From NCBI RefSeq assembly GCF_017094465.1, contig NZ_CP064791.1, forward strand, positions 868,001 through 932,000: a DNA stretch of 64,000 bases, written 5' to 3'. The DNA is from Halapricum desulfuricans. Lineage in GTDB: Archaea > Halobacteriota > Halobacteria > Halobacteriales > Haloarculaceae. The notes beneath the pieces were generated by a model. It was not told the origin of the DNA and did not search any database. It saw nothing but the letters and a program-made list of their open reading frames with translations. Position 1 is the stretch's first letter. Each line of letters opens with the position of its first letter. This document shows positions 34,775 through 43,304 of this stretch, piece after piece. A program made the position numbers and the translations under genes.

Positions 34775-34948
34775 ATGTCGATGGGCGCATTCGATGATGA
34801 CGAGCACGAACGCCGTGAGCGCAAAAACAGCGAGGTCGACGCGAGCTTCGACGACAAGCGGACGACCTATCACGGCAGCGTCGATTACGGCGGCGGTGAA
34901 TCGACCGAGGAGCTCCTCGATCAGTTCGAAGAGATCAAGTCCTCCTGA
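34775..34948 (+). CDS. DUF5786-like small acidic protein
   Basis: A 57-residue acidic protein, MSMGAFDDDEHERRERKNSE through STEELLDQFEEIKSS, which matches the haloarchaeal DUF5786 family as I recall it. The sequence is charged, with a predicted C-terminal helix and no cysteines. The ATG chosen fits the family start. Function unknown. Confidence 0.8.
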   Translation: MSMGAFDDDEHERRERKNSEVDASFDDKRTTYHGSVDYGGGESTEELLDQFEEIKSS

Positions 34949-35018
34949 CGGCCGGCTGAGTTGATCTGTCCTGTCGTACAGCGACGGGTACTTGCTCGTT
35001 CAGTGGCAAGTCTCGCTA

Positions 35019-35222
35019 ATGACGACACAGCCGTGTGACGGATGTGGTGAGGATGTCCGCATCGCCGGCGGGATCAGCGACTTCTGGAGCCAGGCAGGGG
35101 GCTCGACCGGCGGCGTCTCCCTCGAGCTGGCCGACGGTAGCGAGCACTTCCTCTGTTTCGACTGTGTCGAGCGCCTGCCCGACGACCGGGACGTGACGGC
35201 CGCCGATATCGACGATCTGTAG
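35019..35222 (+). CDS. 67-residue zinc-binding haloarchaeal protein
   Basis: The protein has CDGCGEDVRIAGGISDFW near its start and FLCFDCVERLPDD near its end, giving two CxxC knuckles that probably share one zinc. The remainder is acidic. It resembles small conserved haloarchaeal zinc proteins of unknown role. The start MTTQPCDGCG is used because the earlier in-frame codon adds unlikely residues. Confidence 0.75.
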   Translation: MTTQPCDGCGEDVRIAGGISDFWSQAGGSTGGVSLELADGSEHFLCFDCVERLPDDRDVTAADIDDL

Positions 35223-35239
35223 TCCAGCCACGCTCCGCA

Positions 35240-36586
35240 TCACGTTCCGGGTCCGACCATCACGGCCAGCACCGCTGATATATCCTGGTCCGACGGGTCC
35301 CAGACGACCCGCAGTTCGAACGCGTCAGAGACGTCTGCAACGGTGACGCTTTCCCCGGACCAGACCTGGTTGACGCCGTAGTCGGCCGCCCACTGGGCGT
35401 CGATCGCACCGTTGCCGGTCGTCCCGCGAACGTAGAGGTTCGAACCGTCGATCGTATCGCCGCCCTGGTGGGTGATCGTCACGGTTCCCGCGTCGGCGTC
35501 GTAATCGAATTCGAACGACGCGCGTGGATGTGTCGCTTCCTGCGTTTCACCGAGTCCGAGCACGAACGTCCCGACGACGGCGACGACCACTGCGATAAGA
35601 TCGCCGGTCACCTCGGCACCGGCAGTATGCATCATCGACACGGTCGAGCCGTCCCGCCGGACGGCGATGTCGTCGAGTCGGGAGAACGCGTCATCGAGCG
35701 GTCCCGATTCCCTTTCCATCCGGGGCTGGAACTCCGCGAGACCGTCTTCGAGTCCCGTCGTGAGTCGTCCGGCGGCGTCGGCGTCGGTGGTTTCCATCTC
35801 GACGACGAGTCGGTGCTGACCCTCCTCAGTCGACATCCCGCCCCGGATCGTTTCGACGACAGTCAGCGCGTTCGTGGACTGTTGGCCCCACGCATCCGGT
35901 ACGACAGTGCCGAACCGGATCGGGCCTGACGGTGCGTGCCCGTACGCTGTGACGACCACACCGCTGACGGCGTCTTCGTTGCCGTTCGTAACGTCGACGA
36001 CCGACTCGACAGTGTCGGTCCGACCGACGACGTACCGACCGTCACCCAGTACACCGAGCGCGCTGTCGGTCGGGTCAACGTGGACCGCCACATCCTCGTA
36101 GGTTTCCTCGGAGACCGTTCCTCTCGTCTCCAGCATCTCGACCACCTCCGACTCGTCGTAGTTCGTCTCGGCGACGAACGCGATCTCCCCGCCGGTCCGG
36201 TCGCCGACGAACGCCGTCACCGAACTGACGCCACGAGGATCCAGTTCCCACCCGGTTTCGACGGCATCGAGTGCCTCCTCGTAGCTTTCGGGACCGTCGT
36301 AGGTCGGTCGCTGTGCGGCCACCGACGAGAGCGCACCCTCGATGGCACTCTCGCCGACCGGACTATCGAGCAGCGCGGTGACGTCGACGTGTGCCACCAT
36401 TGTCGCACCCTCCGGGACCACGTTGAGTTCGGACGGCCGTTCCGCGCTTCTCTCACCCGCTGTCGTCGTGGGCGTCGTATCGCCGCTGTCGTCTCCCCCA
36501 TCGAGACCGTTACACCCCGCCAGACAGCCGACCGCCCCTGCGCTCGTGATCCGGAGTAGACGGCGTCTCGTATACGATCGAGCCAT
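35240..36586 (-). CDS. Tat lipoprotein with a C-terminal pilin-like beta domain
   Basis: A 448-residue exported protein. The start at MARSYTRRRLLRITSAG gives a twin-arginine signal, and the lipobox LAGC makes it a lipoprotein. A Thr-rich linker precedes a domain (residues about 55-310) with repeated 'TAFVGDRTGGEIAFVAE'-like strands. Near residue 320 there is a second hydrophobic segment (DLIAVVVAVVGTFVLGLG), followed by a beta-rich tail typical of haloarchaeal type IV pilin proteins (FDYDADAGTVTITHQGGDT, LYVRGTTG). Such a combination of lipid anchor, internal helix and pilin-type tail is unusual. The surface location is well supported; the function is unknown. Confidence 0.75.
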   Translation of the reverse strand: MARSYTRRRLLRITSAGAVGCLAGCNGLDGGDDSGDTTPTTTAGERSAERPSELNVVPEGATMVAHVDVTALLDSPVGESAIEGALSSVAAQRPTYDGPESYEEALDAVETGWELDPRGVSSVTAFVGDRTGGEIAFVAETNYDESEVVEMLETRGTVSEETYEDVAVHVDPTDSALGVLGDGRYVVGRTDTVESVVDVTNGNEDAVSGVVVTAYGHAPSGPIRFGTVVPDAWGQQSTNALTVVETIRGGMSTEEGQHRLVVEMETTDADAAGRLTTGLEDGLAEFQPRMERESGPLDDAFSRLDDIAVRRDGSTVSMMHTAGAEVTGDLIAVVVAVVGTFVLGLGETQEATHPRASFEFDYDADAGTVTITHQGGDTIDGSNLYVRGTTGNGAIDAQWAADYGVNQVWSGESVTVADVSDAFELRVVWDPSDQDISAVLAVMVGPGT

Positions 36587-36671
36587 CGTTATATCCGACA
36601 CAGCTGCGGGAAATAAATACCCATCCTTCGGGATCGGAGCGTTTACGACCGCCCCGCTCTGCCCCCTGTAC

Positions 36672-38393
36672 GTGGACCCGTCTCGCATCGAGGAGGGTTT
36701 TCCCGCCCCCGAATACAGAGGTGCCCAGCAGCAGGCCCTCGTGGACATCCGAGCGGCGTTCGAGACCGGCAACGACGTCGTCCTCGTCCGCGCGCCGACC
36801 GGCAGCGGCAAGTCCCTGCTGGCGCGAGCGATCGCCGGCTGTGCCCGCGAGGGGAGCCAGGCCTCGGCGAGCCAGCCCATCGACGCCTATTACACCACGC
36901 CGCAGGTTTCCCAACTCGACGACGTTGCCGAGGATCCGCTACTCGAAGACCTCTCAATCATCCGCGGCAAGAACAATTACGACTGCATCCTGCCGGGCGA
37001 GACTGACACGCCCGTCGACCAGGCACCCTGCGTCCGTGAACGGGAGTTCGAGTGTCAGGTCAAACACCGCTGTCCGTACTTTTCAGACCGGGCCATCGCG
37101 GCCAACCGCCGGATCGCTGCCATGACGCTCGCGTACTTCATGCAGACCGCCGGCAGCGACGTCTTCGGCGCTCGCGACGTGGTCGTCATCGACGAGGCCC
37201 ACGGGCTGGGCGAGTGGGCCGAGATGTACGCGGCCATCGACTTGCGGCCCGACACTGTGCCGGTCTGGGACGCCCGCGAACCGCCCGCGATCGACGATCT
37301 GGAAGACGCCGACGCCTACGCGCAGGGGTTGATCCAGGCGGCCGACCGACGCCTCACTGAACTGCGGGGCAACGCCGAGATCACCCCCGAGGAGGCCGAG
37401 CAACGTGACCGTCTGCAGCAACTACGCTCGGATCTCAAGTGGTTCCGCGAGGAGTACCGCGATCCCGAGGCGGCCACGACGTGGGTCGTCGACCAGCCGG
37501 ACGGCGAGGGATCGCCGGTAACGATCAAGCCGATCGATCCCGAGCGCTTTCTGGGACACACCGTCTGGGACCGGGGTAACAAGTTCGCGCTGCTGTCGGC
37601 GACGATCCTCAACAAAGAGGCGTTCTGTGCGAACGTCGGACTGGACCCCGACCGCGTGGCGCTCGTCGACGTCCCGCATACCTTCCCCGTCGAGAACCGC
37701 CCGCTCTATGACGTTACCCAGGGGAAGATGACCTACGAGCACCGCGAGGAGACGCTGCCGAAAATCGCCCGCACGCTCGTCCGCCTGATGGCGCGCCATC
37801 CCGACGAGAAGGGGCTGGTACACTGTCACTCGTATGCGATCCAGGCCGAACTACAGCGGTTGCTGGCGGAGTTCGGTGTCGACAGCCGGATCCGGAGCCA
37901 CGACAAAGAGGACCGTGACGGCCAGCTATCGGCCTGGCAACGGAGCGACGAGCCGGAGGTCTTCCTCTCGGTCAAGATGGAGGAAGCGCTGGATCTCGAG
38001 GGTTCGCTCTGTCGCTGGCAGCTGCTGACGAAGGCGCCGTATCCGAACACGCGTGACTCACGGGTCGCACAGCGTCTGGAGGACGGGCAGTGGGGCTGGT
38101 ACTACCGGACGGCACTGCGCACGGTGATCCAGGCCTGTGGTCGCGTCGTCCGATCGCCCGACGATCACGGTGTGACGTATCTCGCCGACGATTCGCTACT
38201 GGACCTCTTCGAGCGTGCGCGGACCGACATGCCGTCGTGGTTCGCTGACCAGGTCGATCGCATGTCGACACCTGATCTGCCGGCGTTCGACCCCGGAGCG
38301 GCGACTGCGGGGCTACAGCGGCGGTCACGGACGCGGTCGCGCTCGACAGACGAGTCGAGCGACCCGATCGCTGACGTCTGGGAGACGGAGTGA
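36672..38393 (+). CDS. XPD/Rad3-like DNA helicase with Fe-S cluster
   Basis: A 573-residue superfamily 2 helicase with a GTG start (MDPSRIEEGFPAPEYRGAQQ). Walker A is APTGSGKS, the DEAH box is VVIDEAHGLGEW, and the C-terminal motif VI is QACGRVVRSPDDHG. Between Walker A and DEAH four cysteines (YDCILP, APCVRE, FECQV, HRCPYF) form the [4Fe-4S] site of XPD-type helicases. It probably unwinds DNA 5' to 3' in repair. The longer frame in front of the chosen start is inside the promoter of the divergent lipoprotein gene. Confidence 0.88.
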   Translation: MDPSRIEEGFPAPEYRGAQQQALVDIRAAFETGNDVVLVRAPTGSGKSLLARAIAGCAREGSQASASQPIDAYYTTPQVSQLDDVAEDPLLEDLSIIRGKNNYDCILPGETDTPVDQAPCVREREFECQVKHRCPYFSDRAIAANRRIAAMTLAYFMQTAGSDVFGARDVVVIDEAHGLGEWAEMYAAIDLRPDTVPVWDAREPPAIDDLEDADAYAQGLIQAADRRLTELRGNAEITPEEAEQRDRLQQLRSDLKWFREEYRDPEAATTWVVDQPDGEGSPVTIKPIDPERFLGHTVWDRGNKFALLSATILNKEAFCANVGLDPDRVALVDVPHTFPVENRPLYDVTQGKMTYEHREETLPKIARTLVRLMARHPDEKGLVHCHSYAIQAELQRLLAEFGVDSRIRSHDKEDRDGQLSAWQRSDEPEVFLSVKMEEALDLEGSLCRWQLLTKAPYPNTRDSRVAQRLEDGQWGWYYRTALRTVIQACGRVVRSPDDHGVTYLADDSLLDLFERARTDMPSWFADQVDRMSTPDLPAFDPGAATAGLQRRSRTRSRSTDESSDPIADVWETE

Positions 38394-38394
38394 A

Positions 38395-38481
38395 CTAGAA
38401 GAGGAACGTCGCGCCGTAGGCGAACGACGAGCCGACCATAAGTACGACGAGGACGATCGCGATGATCTGTTGGCGGTTCAT
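38395..38481 (-). CDS. 28-residue single-helix membrane peptide
   Basis: An extremely short gene encoding MNRQQIIAIVLVVLMVGSSF and eight further residues, almost all one hydrophobic helix. The frame has a normal ATG and TAG and lies in the gap between the helicase and the methyltransferase. Proteins of this kind recur in haloarchaea; function unknown. Confidence 0.6.
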   Translation of the reverse strand: MNRQQIIAIVLVVLMVGSSFAYGATFLF

Positions 38482-38558
38482 ACTCTGTTTTCCCGGCCGA
38501 CACCATTAGGTTTTTCGAGACGACCACCGGATCCGCGCGCCCTTCGGATTCGCGTCTC

Positions 38559-39641
38559 CTACCGGATTCGCGCGTCCACAACGGTGTGGGCGACCCCCTC
38601 GCTATATCCTTTTACGCGGCGGGTGTCGAGCACGTCGACCGACCGGCCCGCGTTCGTGGCGGCGGCCTCGATTCGCTCGATCGGCCGCTCGAACGCGAGC
38701 GACTCCGGTGTGGCTTCGTGGACGTGGACGACACCCTCGGGCGCGAGCGCCCCGATCGCGGGGTCGAGGTAGGTGAACCCGCCGTCACCACTGGACTCGG
38801 TCGCGTCGTAGTAGCCCATCACGATCCGATCGACCGTCGGGGCTTCGCCGAAGGCGTCCAGCCCCTCCGCAAGGACGTCCCGGCAGTCAGCCCGGTAGGC
38901 CTGTACCCGGTCTTGCACGCCGTTTCGCATGGCGTTCTCCAGCAGGAACTGGAAGGCGACCGGGTTGTGTTCGACGGCAATCACGTCCGCGTCGGCCGCG
39001 GCCATCGGCAGCGTGAAGTACCCGATCCCGGCGAACATGTCGAGCACGCGCTCGCCGCTTTCGACTGTGTCTCCCATCCGCGCGCGCTCGGCCTTGTTAC
39101 CCGGCGAGAACATCACCTCGGCGAGGTCGAGCCCGTACTCGACGCCGTGCTCGCGGTGGACTGTCTCGGTGTCGCCCTCGCCGGCGATCACCTCCACGTC
39201 GGGTTCGCGGTGGGTCCCCGAGATCGGTCCCCGGGCGAGAACCGTATCGGCCTCGCCGTGCATCGTCAACAGCGCCCGGCCGACCTCCCCGGGGCGGGGA
39301 GCATCGCCGATATCGACGAGGACGACCGAGCCGATGACGGCCCAGGAGCCGGGTGCGGCGTCGAGTTCGTCGTCGCTCCAGCCTCGTTCGTGGAGGTGAT
39401 CTTCCAGGGTCCGGAGGCGCGGCTCGCCGACCTGCCGGACCACCTCGCGGTGGCTGACGTTTTCCGGCGATTCTGTGACGGGGATCGCGACGGCGTCCGC
39501 GCCGTGTTCGGAGACGCTCCGGTCGGCGTCGTAGACGCCCTCGGCCTGCAGCGCGTCGATCGCGTCCTGCGCACGGGGCTTGGCCACGACGACGGCCAGA
39601 CGATCGTCCTCGCTACGGGACGGACTCTCGTTCCCAGTCAT
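38559..39641 (-). CDS. Trm5/Taw2-family tRNA modification enzyme, probably Taw2
   Basis: A 360-residue class I Rossmann-fold enzyme of the Trm5/TYW2 family that modifies G37 of tRNA-Phe during wyosine synthesis. The AdoMet site is RVLDMFAGIGYFTLPMA, followed by VIAVEHNPVAFQFLLENA. Where Trm5 methyltransferases have the NLP motif this protein has MGYYDATE, which favours the aminocarboxypropyl-transferring Taw2 branch. It is coupled to NMD3 by an ATGA overlap, linking two translation-related genes. Confidence 0.85.
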   Translation of the reverse strand: MTGNESPSRSEDDRLAVVVAKPRAQDAIDALQAEGVYDADRSVSEHGADAVAIPVTESPENVSHREVVRQVGEPRLRTLEDHLHERGWSDDELDAAPGSWAVIGSVVLVDIGDAPRPGEVGRALLTMHGEADTVLARGPISGTHREPDVEVIAGEGDTETVHREHGVEYGLDLAEVMFSPGNKAERARMGDTVESGERVLDMFAGIGYFTLPMAAADADVIAVEHNPVAFQFLLENAMRNGVQDRVQAYRADCRDVLAEGLDAFGEAPTVDRIVMGYYDATESSGDGGFTYLDPAIGALAPEGVVHVHEATPESLAFERPIERIEAAATNAGRSVDVLDTRRVKGYSEGVAHTVVDARIR

Positions 39642-40795
39642 CGCTCGCTGTCTCCACCCTCGCCCCTCTCCCGGTCGTCACCCGCCTCGGGAAGCACGTG
39701 AAGGCCGGCACGGCTCTTCAACACCGGAACCGCGTCGGCCTCGGTGTCGAGATACGCCGGCCGGGGGACGGACTTGGTCTCGTAGGTCTCCGGATCCAGC
39801 ACCTGCACGGCGTGGGCGTCCTCGACGGCGACCAGCGTCGTCTCGACGCCGTCCGTGCGCTCGCCCAGCCGCCGGGCATCGGGGGCTGCCTCGTCCTCGA
39901 AGGACGCCTCGTAGTGCTCGCCCGACGCCAGCCGTGTTCCCTTGAGATTGCCCTGGACGCTCCGGACCAGCACGGGACCGTCGCCGTCCTCGGGATCGAT
40001 GATCTCGCCCGGGCGATACCGCGGCAATCGGACGGCGTAGGTCACCCGATAGAGTTTGTTGCCGTCGTCGTCCTCGGAAATCAGCCGTTCGGAATCGGAG
40101 AAAGTCCCCCCGAGTTCCTCGACGATCTGTTTGGCGATTCCCTGCCCCATCTGGTTGGTCGAGATTTTCATGTTCAGCCCCTCGGCGACCTCGGCAGTCT
40201 CGGTGATGAAGGCGTTGCGGTCGCCGGTCGCCTCGCGCTCGGCGACGTAGGCCTCGGCTATCTCCCGTGCGCGCTCGATCTCCTCGCTCGTCGGCGTCCG
40301 CTCGTCGGCCCGGACCTGCACGACGCTCTCGAAGGCCCCGCCGGCGATCCGACCGCACCGCTTGCAGGTCTCTCTGGCGATCTTCACGGGGACGACGACC
40401 TCCTCGGTGACCGGCGTCCCCCGGATCACGCCCGAGAACTGGGTGTGCATCCGGATCGTCGTCTCGTCGACCTGTTCGGGCGCGACCTGCCAGGAGACGT
40501 CCTCGGCGTCGACGTGGACGCCCAGCGCCTCCGAGACGGCCTCGACGGCGACGTCGGTGTAGTCCTCGGCACCGACGTCGACCCAGCGATTGCCCTTGTG
40601 GACCGCGCCACACCGGGCACAGACCCGGACCTGCACCTGTTCGGGGGCGTCCACGAGGTCGAACTCCTCGAAGTAACAGGCGTCACACAGCACGCTGTCC
40701 GGATCGCGCACGTCCGACCCCTCGGGGAGGGACACCTCCGGGTCGCGCTCGATGGGATCACCACACCGCGGACAGAACTCGCCCGAACGACTCAT
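39638..40795 (-). CDS. NMD3 family protein
   Basis: A 385-residue homologue of the eukaryotic 60S export adaptor NMD3. The zinc-binding N-terminus has CPRCGDPIERD, LCDACYFEE, CARCGAVHKG and CKRCGRIAGG. The central region NQMGQGIAKQIVEELGG and the SH3/OB-like C-terminus are recognisable. In archaea it most likely acts on large ribosomal subunits in the cytoplasm. The 40 bp before its start are strikingly similar to those before Dph2. Confidence 0.9.
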   Translation of the reverse strand: MSRSGEFCPRCGDPIERDPEVSLPEGSDVRDPDSVLCDACYFEEFDLVDAPEQVQVRVCARCGAVHKGNRWVDVGAEDYTDVAVEAVSEALGVHVDAEDVSWQVAPEQVDETTIRMHTQFSGVIRGTPVTEEVVVPVKIARETCKRCGRIAGGAFESVVQVRADERTPTSEEIERAREIAEAYVAEREATGDRNAFITETAEVAEGLNMKISTNQMGQGIAKQIVEELGGTFSDSERLISEDDDGNKLYRVTYAVRLPRYRPGEIIDPEDGDGPVLVRSVQGNLKGTRLASGEHYEASFEDEAAPDARRLGERTDGVETTLVAVEDAHAVQVLDPETYETKSVPRPAYLDTEADAVPVLKSRAGLHVLPEAGDDRERGEGGDSER

Positions 40796-40835
40796 TGGAC
40801 CGTCCTAGACGCCTCGGGCGTTTAAGAAGCGCGTT
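40796..40835 (-). promoter_or_regulatory. NMD3 promoter module shared with Dph2
   Basis: A 40-bp stretch ending at the start codon contains CTTCTTAAAC (TATA) about 25-31 nt before the ATG and GACGGTCCA immediately before it. About 29 of 40 positions match the equivalent segment before Dph2, with no gaps. Confidence 0.6.
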
Positions 40836-40875
40836 CTCTCGGCGGGCTTTTGTGCCGGCGGGCGGTAGCACGCCC

Positions 40876-41619
40876 ATGCACCTCGCCGAGGCGACCTGGA
40901 CCGACGCCGACGCCGTCGAGACCGACCTCGCGCTCGTGCCGACTGGCAGCACCGAACAGCACGGCCCCCATGCCCCGATGGGCACCGACGCGCTCAGCGC
41001 CGAGACCATCGCCGCCGAAGCCGCCGAGGCCTACGACGACGAAGTCGTCGTCGCACCGCCTGTGAACGTCGGAGTCTCCGAGGAACACCGCCACTTTACC
41101 GGTTCGCTGTGGGTGTGCGAGGACACCTTTCGCGACTACGTCCGCGAGACCGTCGCCAGCCTCGCCAGTCACGGCTGGGATCGCGTGGTCGTGGTCAACG
41201 GCCACGGCGGCAACACCGACGCCCTGCGAGAAGTCTGTGGGGCGATCACGAGGGACGGCGACGCGTATGCCGTCCCGTGGACGTGGTTCGACGCACTGGA
41301 TTTCGACTCGTACGGCATCGAATTGGGCCACGGCGGGCCCGTCGAGACCGCCTTCGTCCAGGCTGTCCGGCCCGATCTCGTCCACGACGATCGGTTCGAG
41401 GCGGCCGCTGCGGGCGCTGGCGACGGGTTCGGTGAGTTCGAACAGGGAACCAATCTGGCCTACGACTTCGCGGCGTTCAGCGAGAGCGGCAACATTGGCG
41501 ACCCGAGCGAGGGCGACGCCGAACTGGGCGAACGACTGCTGGCGGACGCGACCGAGTCGCTCGTCGCACTGCTAGAAACGGTCGCAAGCCGGGATGTACA
41601 GTCGCTTGAGCACCGCTGA
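40876..41619 (+). CDS. Creatininase family metalloenzyme (possible ArfB-type deformylase)
   Basis: A 247-residue creatininase-fold protein. Metal ligands are carried by GSTEQHGPHAPMGTDAL, VNGHGGNTDAL and the Glu in GHGGPVETAF. In archaea the family includes ArfB, which removes formate from an early riboflavin/F420 intermediate, as well as creatinine amidohydrolases and MftE. Haloarchaea make F420 and riboflavin, so ArfB is the most likely role, but the sequence alone does not decide it. Confidence 0.85.
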   Translation: MHLAEATWTDADAVETDLALVPTGSTEQHGPHAPMGTDALSAETIAAEAAEAYDDEVVVAPPVNVGVSEEHRHFTGSLWVCEDTFRDYVRETVASLASHGWDRVVVVNGHGGNTDALREVCGAITRDGDAYAVPWTWFDALDFDSYGIELGHGGPVETAFVQAVRPDLVHDDRFEAAAAGAGDGFGEFEQGTNLAYDFAAFSESGNIGDPSEGDAELGERLLADATESLVALLETVASRDVQSLEHR

Positions 41620-41630
41620 CTGCGACGGTG

Positions 41631-42032
41631 TTACTCCTCGTCTTCGGCGGCGTCTTCGAGCGCGCTTCGGATCGCCGGGATCGTGCTCGTCAGATCGCCG
41701 ACCGCCTCGTGGGCGTCCTCGACGTCCGCGATCAGTTCCTCGACCTCGGCGATGGCCGCCGCGAGATCGTCGGCGTCCTCGAAGGCGTCGGCGCGCTCGC
41801 CCATCGTGTACCACTTCTTGGCATCTCGCAGGGCGTCCTCGGCGTCGCCGACCTCAAGCGCGGACTTCAGCCCGTTGAGCACGCCAAGGGTGTTGTCGGC
41901 GTCGGTCTCCCAGATCGCGTCCGCTGCTGGAAGCGCCTCGCGCGCCTCGTCGAGGCTCGATTCGACGTCCTCGCGGATGTCGCTCGCGGCCTCGTCGAAC
42001 AGTTCGTCGTCGTCGAGCGTCGCCTGGCTCAT
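41631..42032 (-). CDS. DUF5790-like acidic helical protein
   Basis: A 133-residue very acidic protein, MSQATLDDDELFDEAASDIR, with WETDADNTLGVLNGLKSAL and AKKWYTMGERADAFEDADDL, matching the haloarchaeal DUF5790 family as I recall it. It is predicted to be wholly helical and soluble. The start is placed at MSQATLDD; the upstream frame enters a non-conserved region. Function unknown. It is tail-to-tail with the creatininase-family gene. Confidence 0.82.
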   Translation of the reverse strand: MSQATLDDDELFDEAASDIREDVESSLDEAREALPAADAIWETDADNTLGVLNGLKSALEVGDAEDALRDAKKWYTMGERADAFEDADDLAAAIAEVEELIADVEDAHEAVGDLTSTIPAIRSALEDAAEDEE

Positions 42033-42096
42033 ACTGTGAGATTCGACACCATGGAACCTAAAGGCACGCCCGAAAGTGAAAGTAAAACGGACCGTT

Positions 42097-43158
42097 CTAG
42101 GCGGTCTCGGGCCGATCTGAGAGCGGCGGTCGGATCTCCCCGAGCACGTCGAACTCTGCCGCAACGTCGCCGACGAACAGCAGCGAGAAGTAGCGGTGGA
42201 ACGACTCGATCGGGACGTGCACGACCGCGTTGACGAGCATGATCACGAATCCGAACACGAGCACCAGCAGGACGATCCCGACGACCAGTGGGGCAGTGAT
42301 TGCCCCGCCCGCGACCGCGCCCAGACCGAGTCCCAGTCCGACGATCAGAAACGGGATCGCTAGGACGACGGCGACGATCGACAGGACGATCCCGGCGGCG
42401 ATCGTCGTGGCGATCCGCAGGCCGATCACGACGAGGAGGTAGACGCCGAACTGTTTCCACTGCGCGCGGATCGCCGACAGGAGTTCTCGCCACGAGCCCA
42501 GGACGCCGCGGTCCTGCGCGAGCATAATCGGGACGACGAGTTCGGTCGTCAGCCAGTGGATCACGAGCGCCGGGACGCCCACGAGTACACTGACGATCAG
42601 GAGCGCACCGATCCCGGCAATCAGTCTCGATTCGGAGATCGTGACCGCTCCCCCGTCGAGTGCGGTCGTGATCGGCTCCCAGAAGACCGCGAGCAACGCC
42701 GCGCCGAACACCGCGAGCGAGAGTGCGAACACCGCGATCCGGAACGCGAACAGCCGGAAGCCACGACCCCGGTTGCGACCGAGGCCGCGCCGGATCGACA
42801 GTGATCGGTCCGATAGCGCCTCGACGAAGACGAACTCCAGGGTCGCGCCGAGCCAGGCCAGCGCCAGCCAGATCGCCACGAGAACGAGCGCGATCGCGGC
42901 GACCGCAGCGACGACCTCGCTCGCGATCGATACCGATCCGACATCGAGTGTGTGGCTCGCACTGGAGCCCGCCGACCCTGCGGCTGATCCGGTCGACGAG
43001 CCGTTGTATCCCAGGTTCGCGAAGCTGCCACCGGATCCGATTCCGATCACGAAGACGACGACGGTCAACCGCGCCCACAGCCCCCCGTCGAACGGGAACA
43101 GCAGCGATCGAGTCAACTCCACCGCATCGTCGATCCGTTCGGCCGCATATAACGCCAT
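42097..43158 (-). CDS. Haloarchaeal polytopic membrane protein, function unknown
   Basis: A 353-residue protein with about six hydrophobic segments, opening MALYAAERIDDAVELTRSLL and ending in a conserved-looking cytoplasmic tail (VPIESFHRYFSLLFVGDVAAEFD). The ALYAAERI...F beginning and the HRYxSLL...GD ending are features of a widespread haloarchaeal family (DUF7544-like in my recollection). A glycine/alanine/serine-rich loop (GSSTGSAAGSAGSSAS) follows the first helix. No enzymatic motif is seen. Confidence 0.78.
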   Translation of the reverse strand: MALYAAERIDDAVELTRSLLFPFDGGLWARLTVVVFVIGIGSGGSFANLGYNGSSTGSAAGSAGSSASHTLDVGSVSIASEVVAAVAAIALVLVAIWLALAWLGATLEFVFVEALSDRSLSIRRGLGRNRGRGFRLFAFRIAVFALSLAVFGAALLAVFWEPITTALDGGAVTISESRLIAGIGALLIVSVLVGVPALVIHWLTTELVVPIMLAQDRGVLGSWRELLSAIRAQWKQFGVYLLVVIGLRIATTIAAGIVLSIVAVVLAIPFLIVGLGLGLGAVAGGAITAPLVVGIVLLVLVFGFVIMLVNAVVHVPIESFHRYFSLLFVGDVAAEFDVLGEIRPPLSDRPETA

Positions 43159-43304
43159 AGCGACCCTTTCAGCGGGGGTGACAAAAAATATAGGTGGTCC
43201 AACACGTGTCGATTGTCCCCGCCTGCGGTGTGGTTCGTGTGCGCGCTGTCGGATTTCGTCGGTCGGTAGTAAGCGTCAAGGCTGCGTGGACGAACCAACG
43301 GGTG

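Noticed and set aside
36342-36671. 110-residue N-terminal extension of the XPD-like helicase
   Set aside because: The extension lies over the divergent lipoprotein gene and its promoter, is Ser/Pro-rich, and the family start fits the later GTG.
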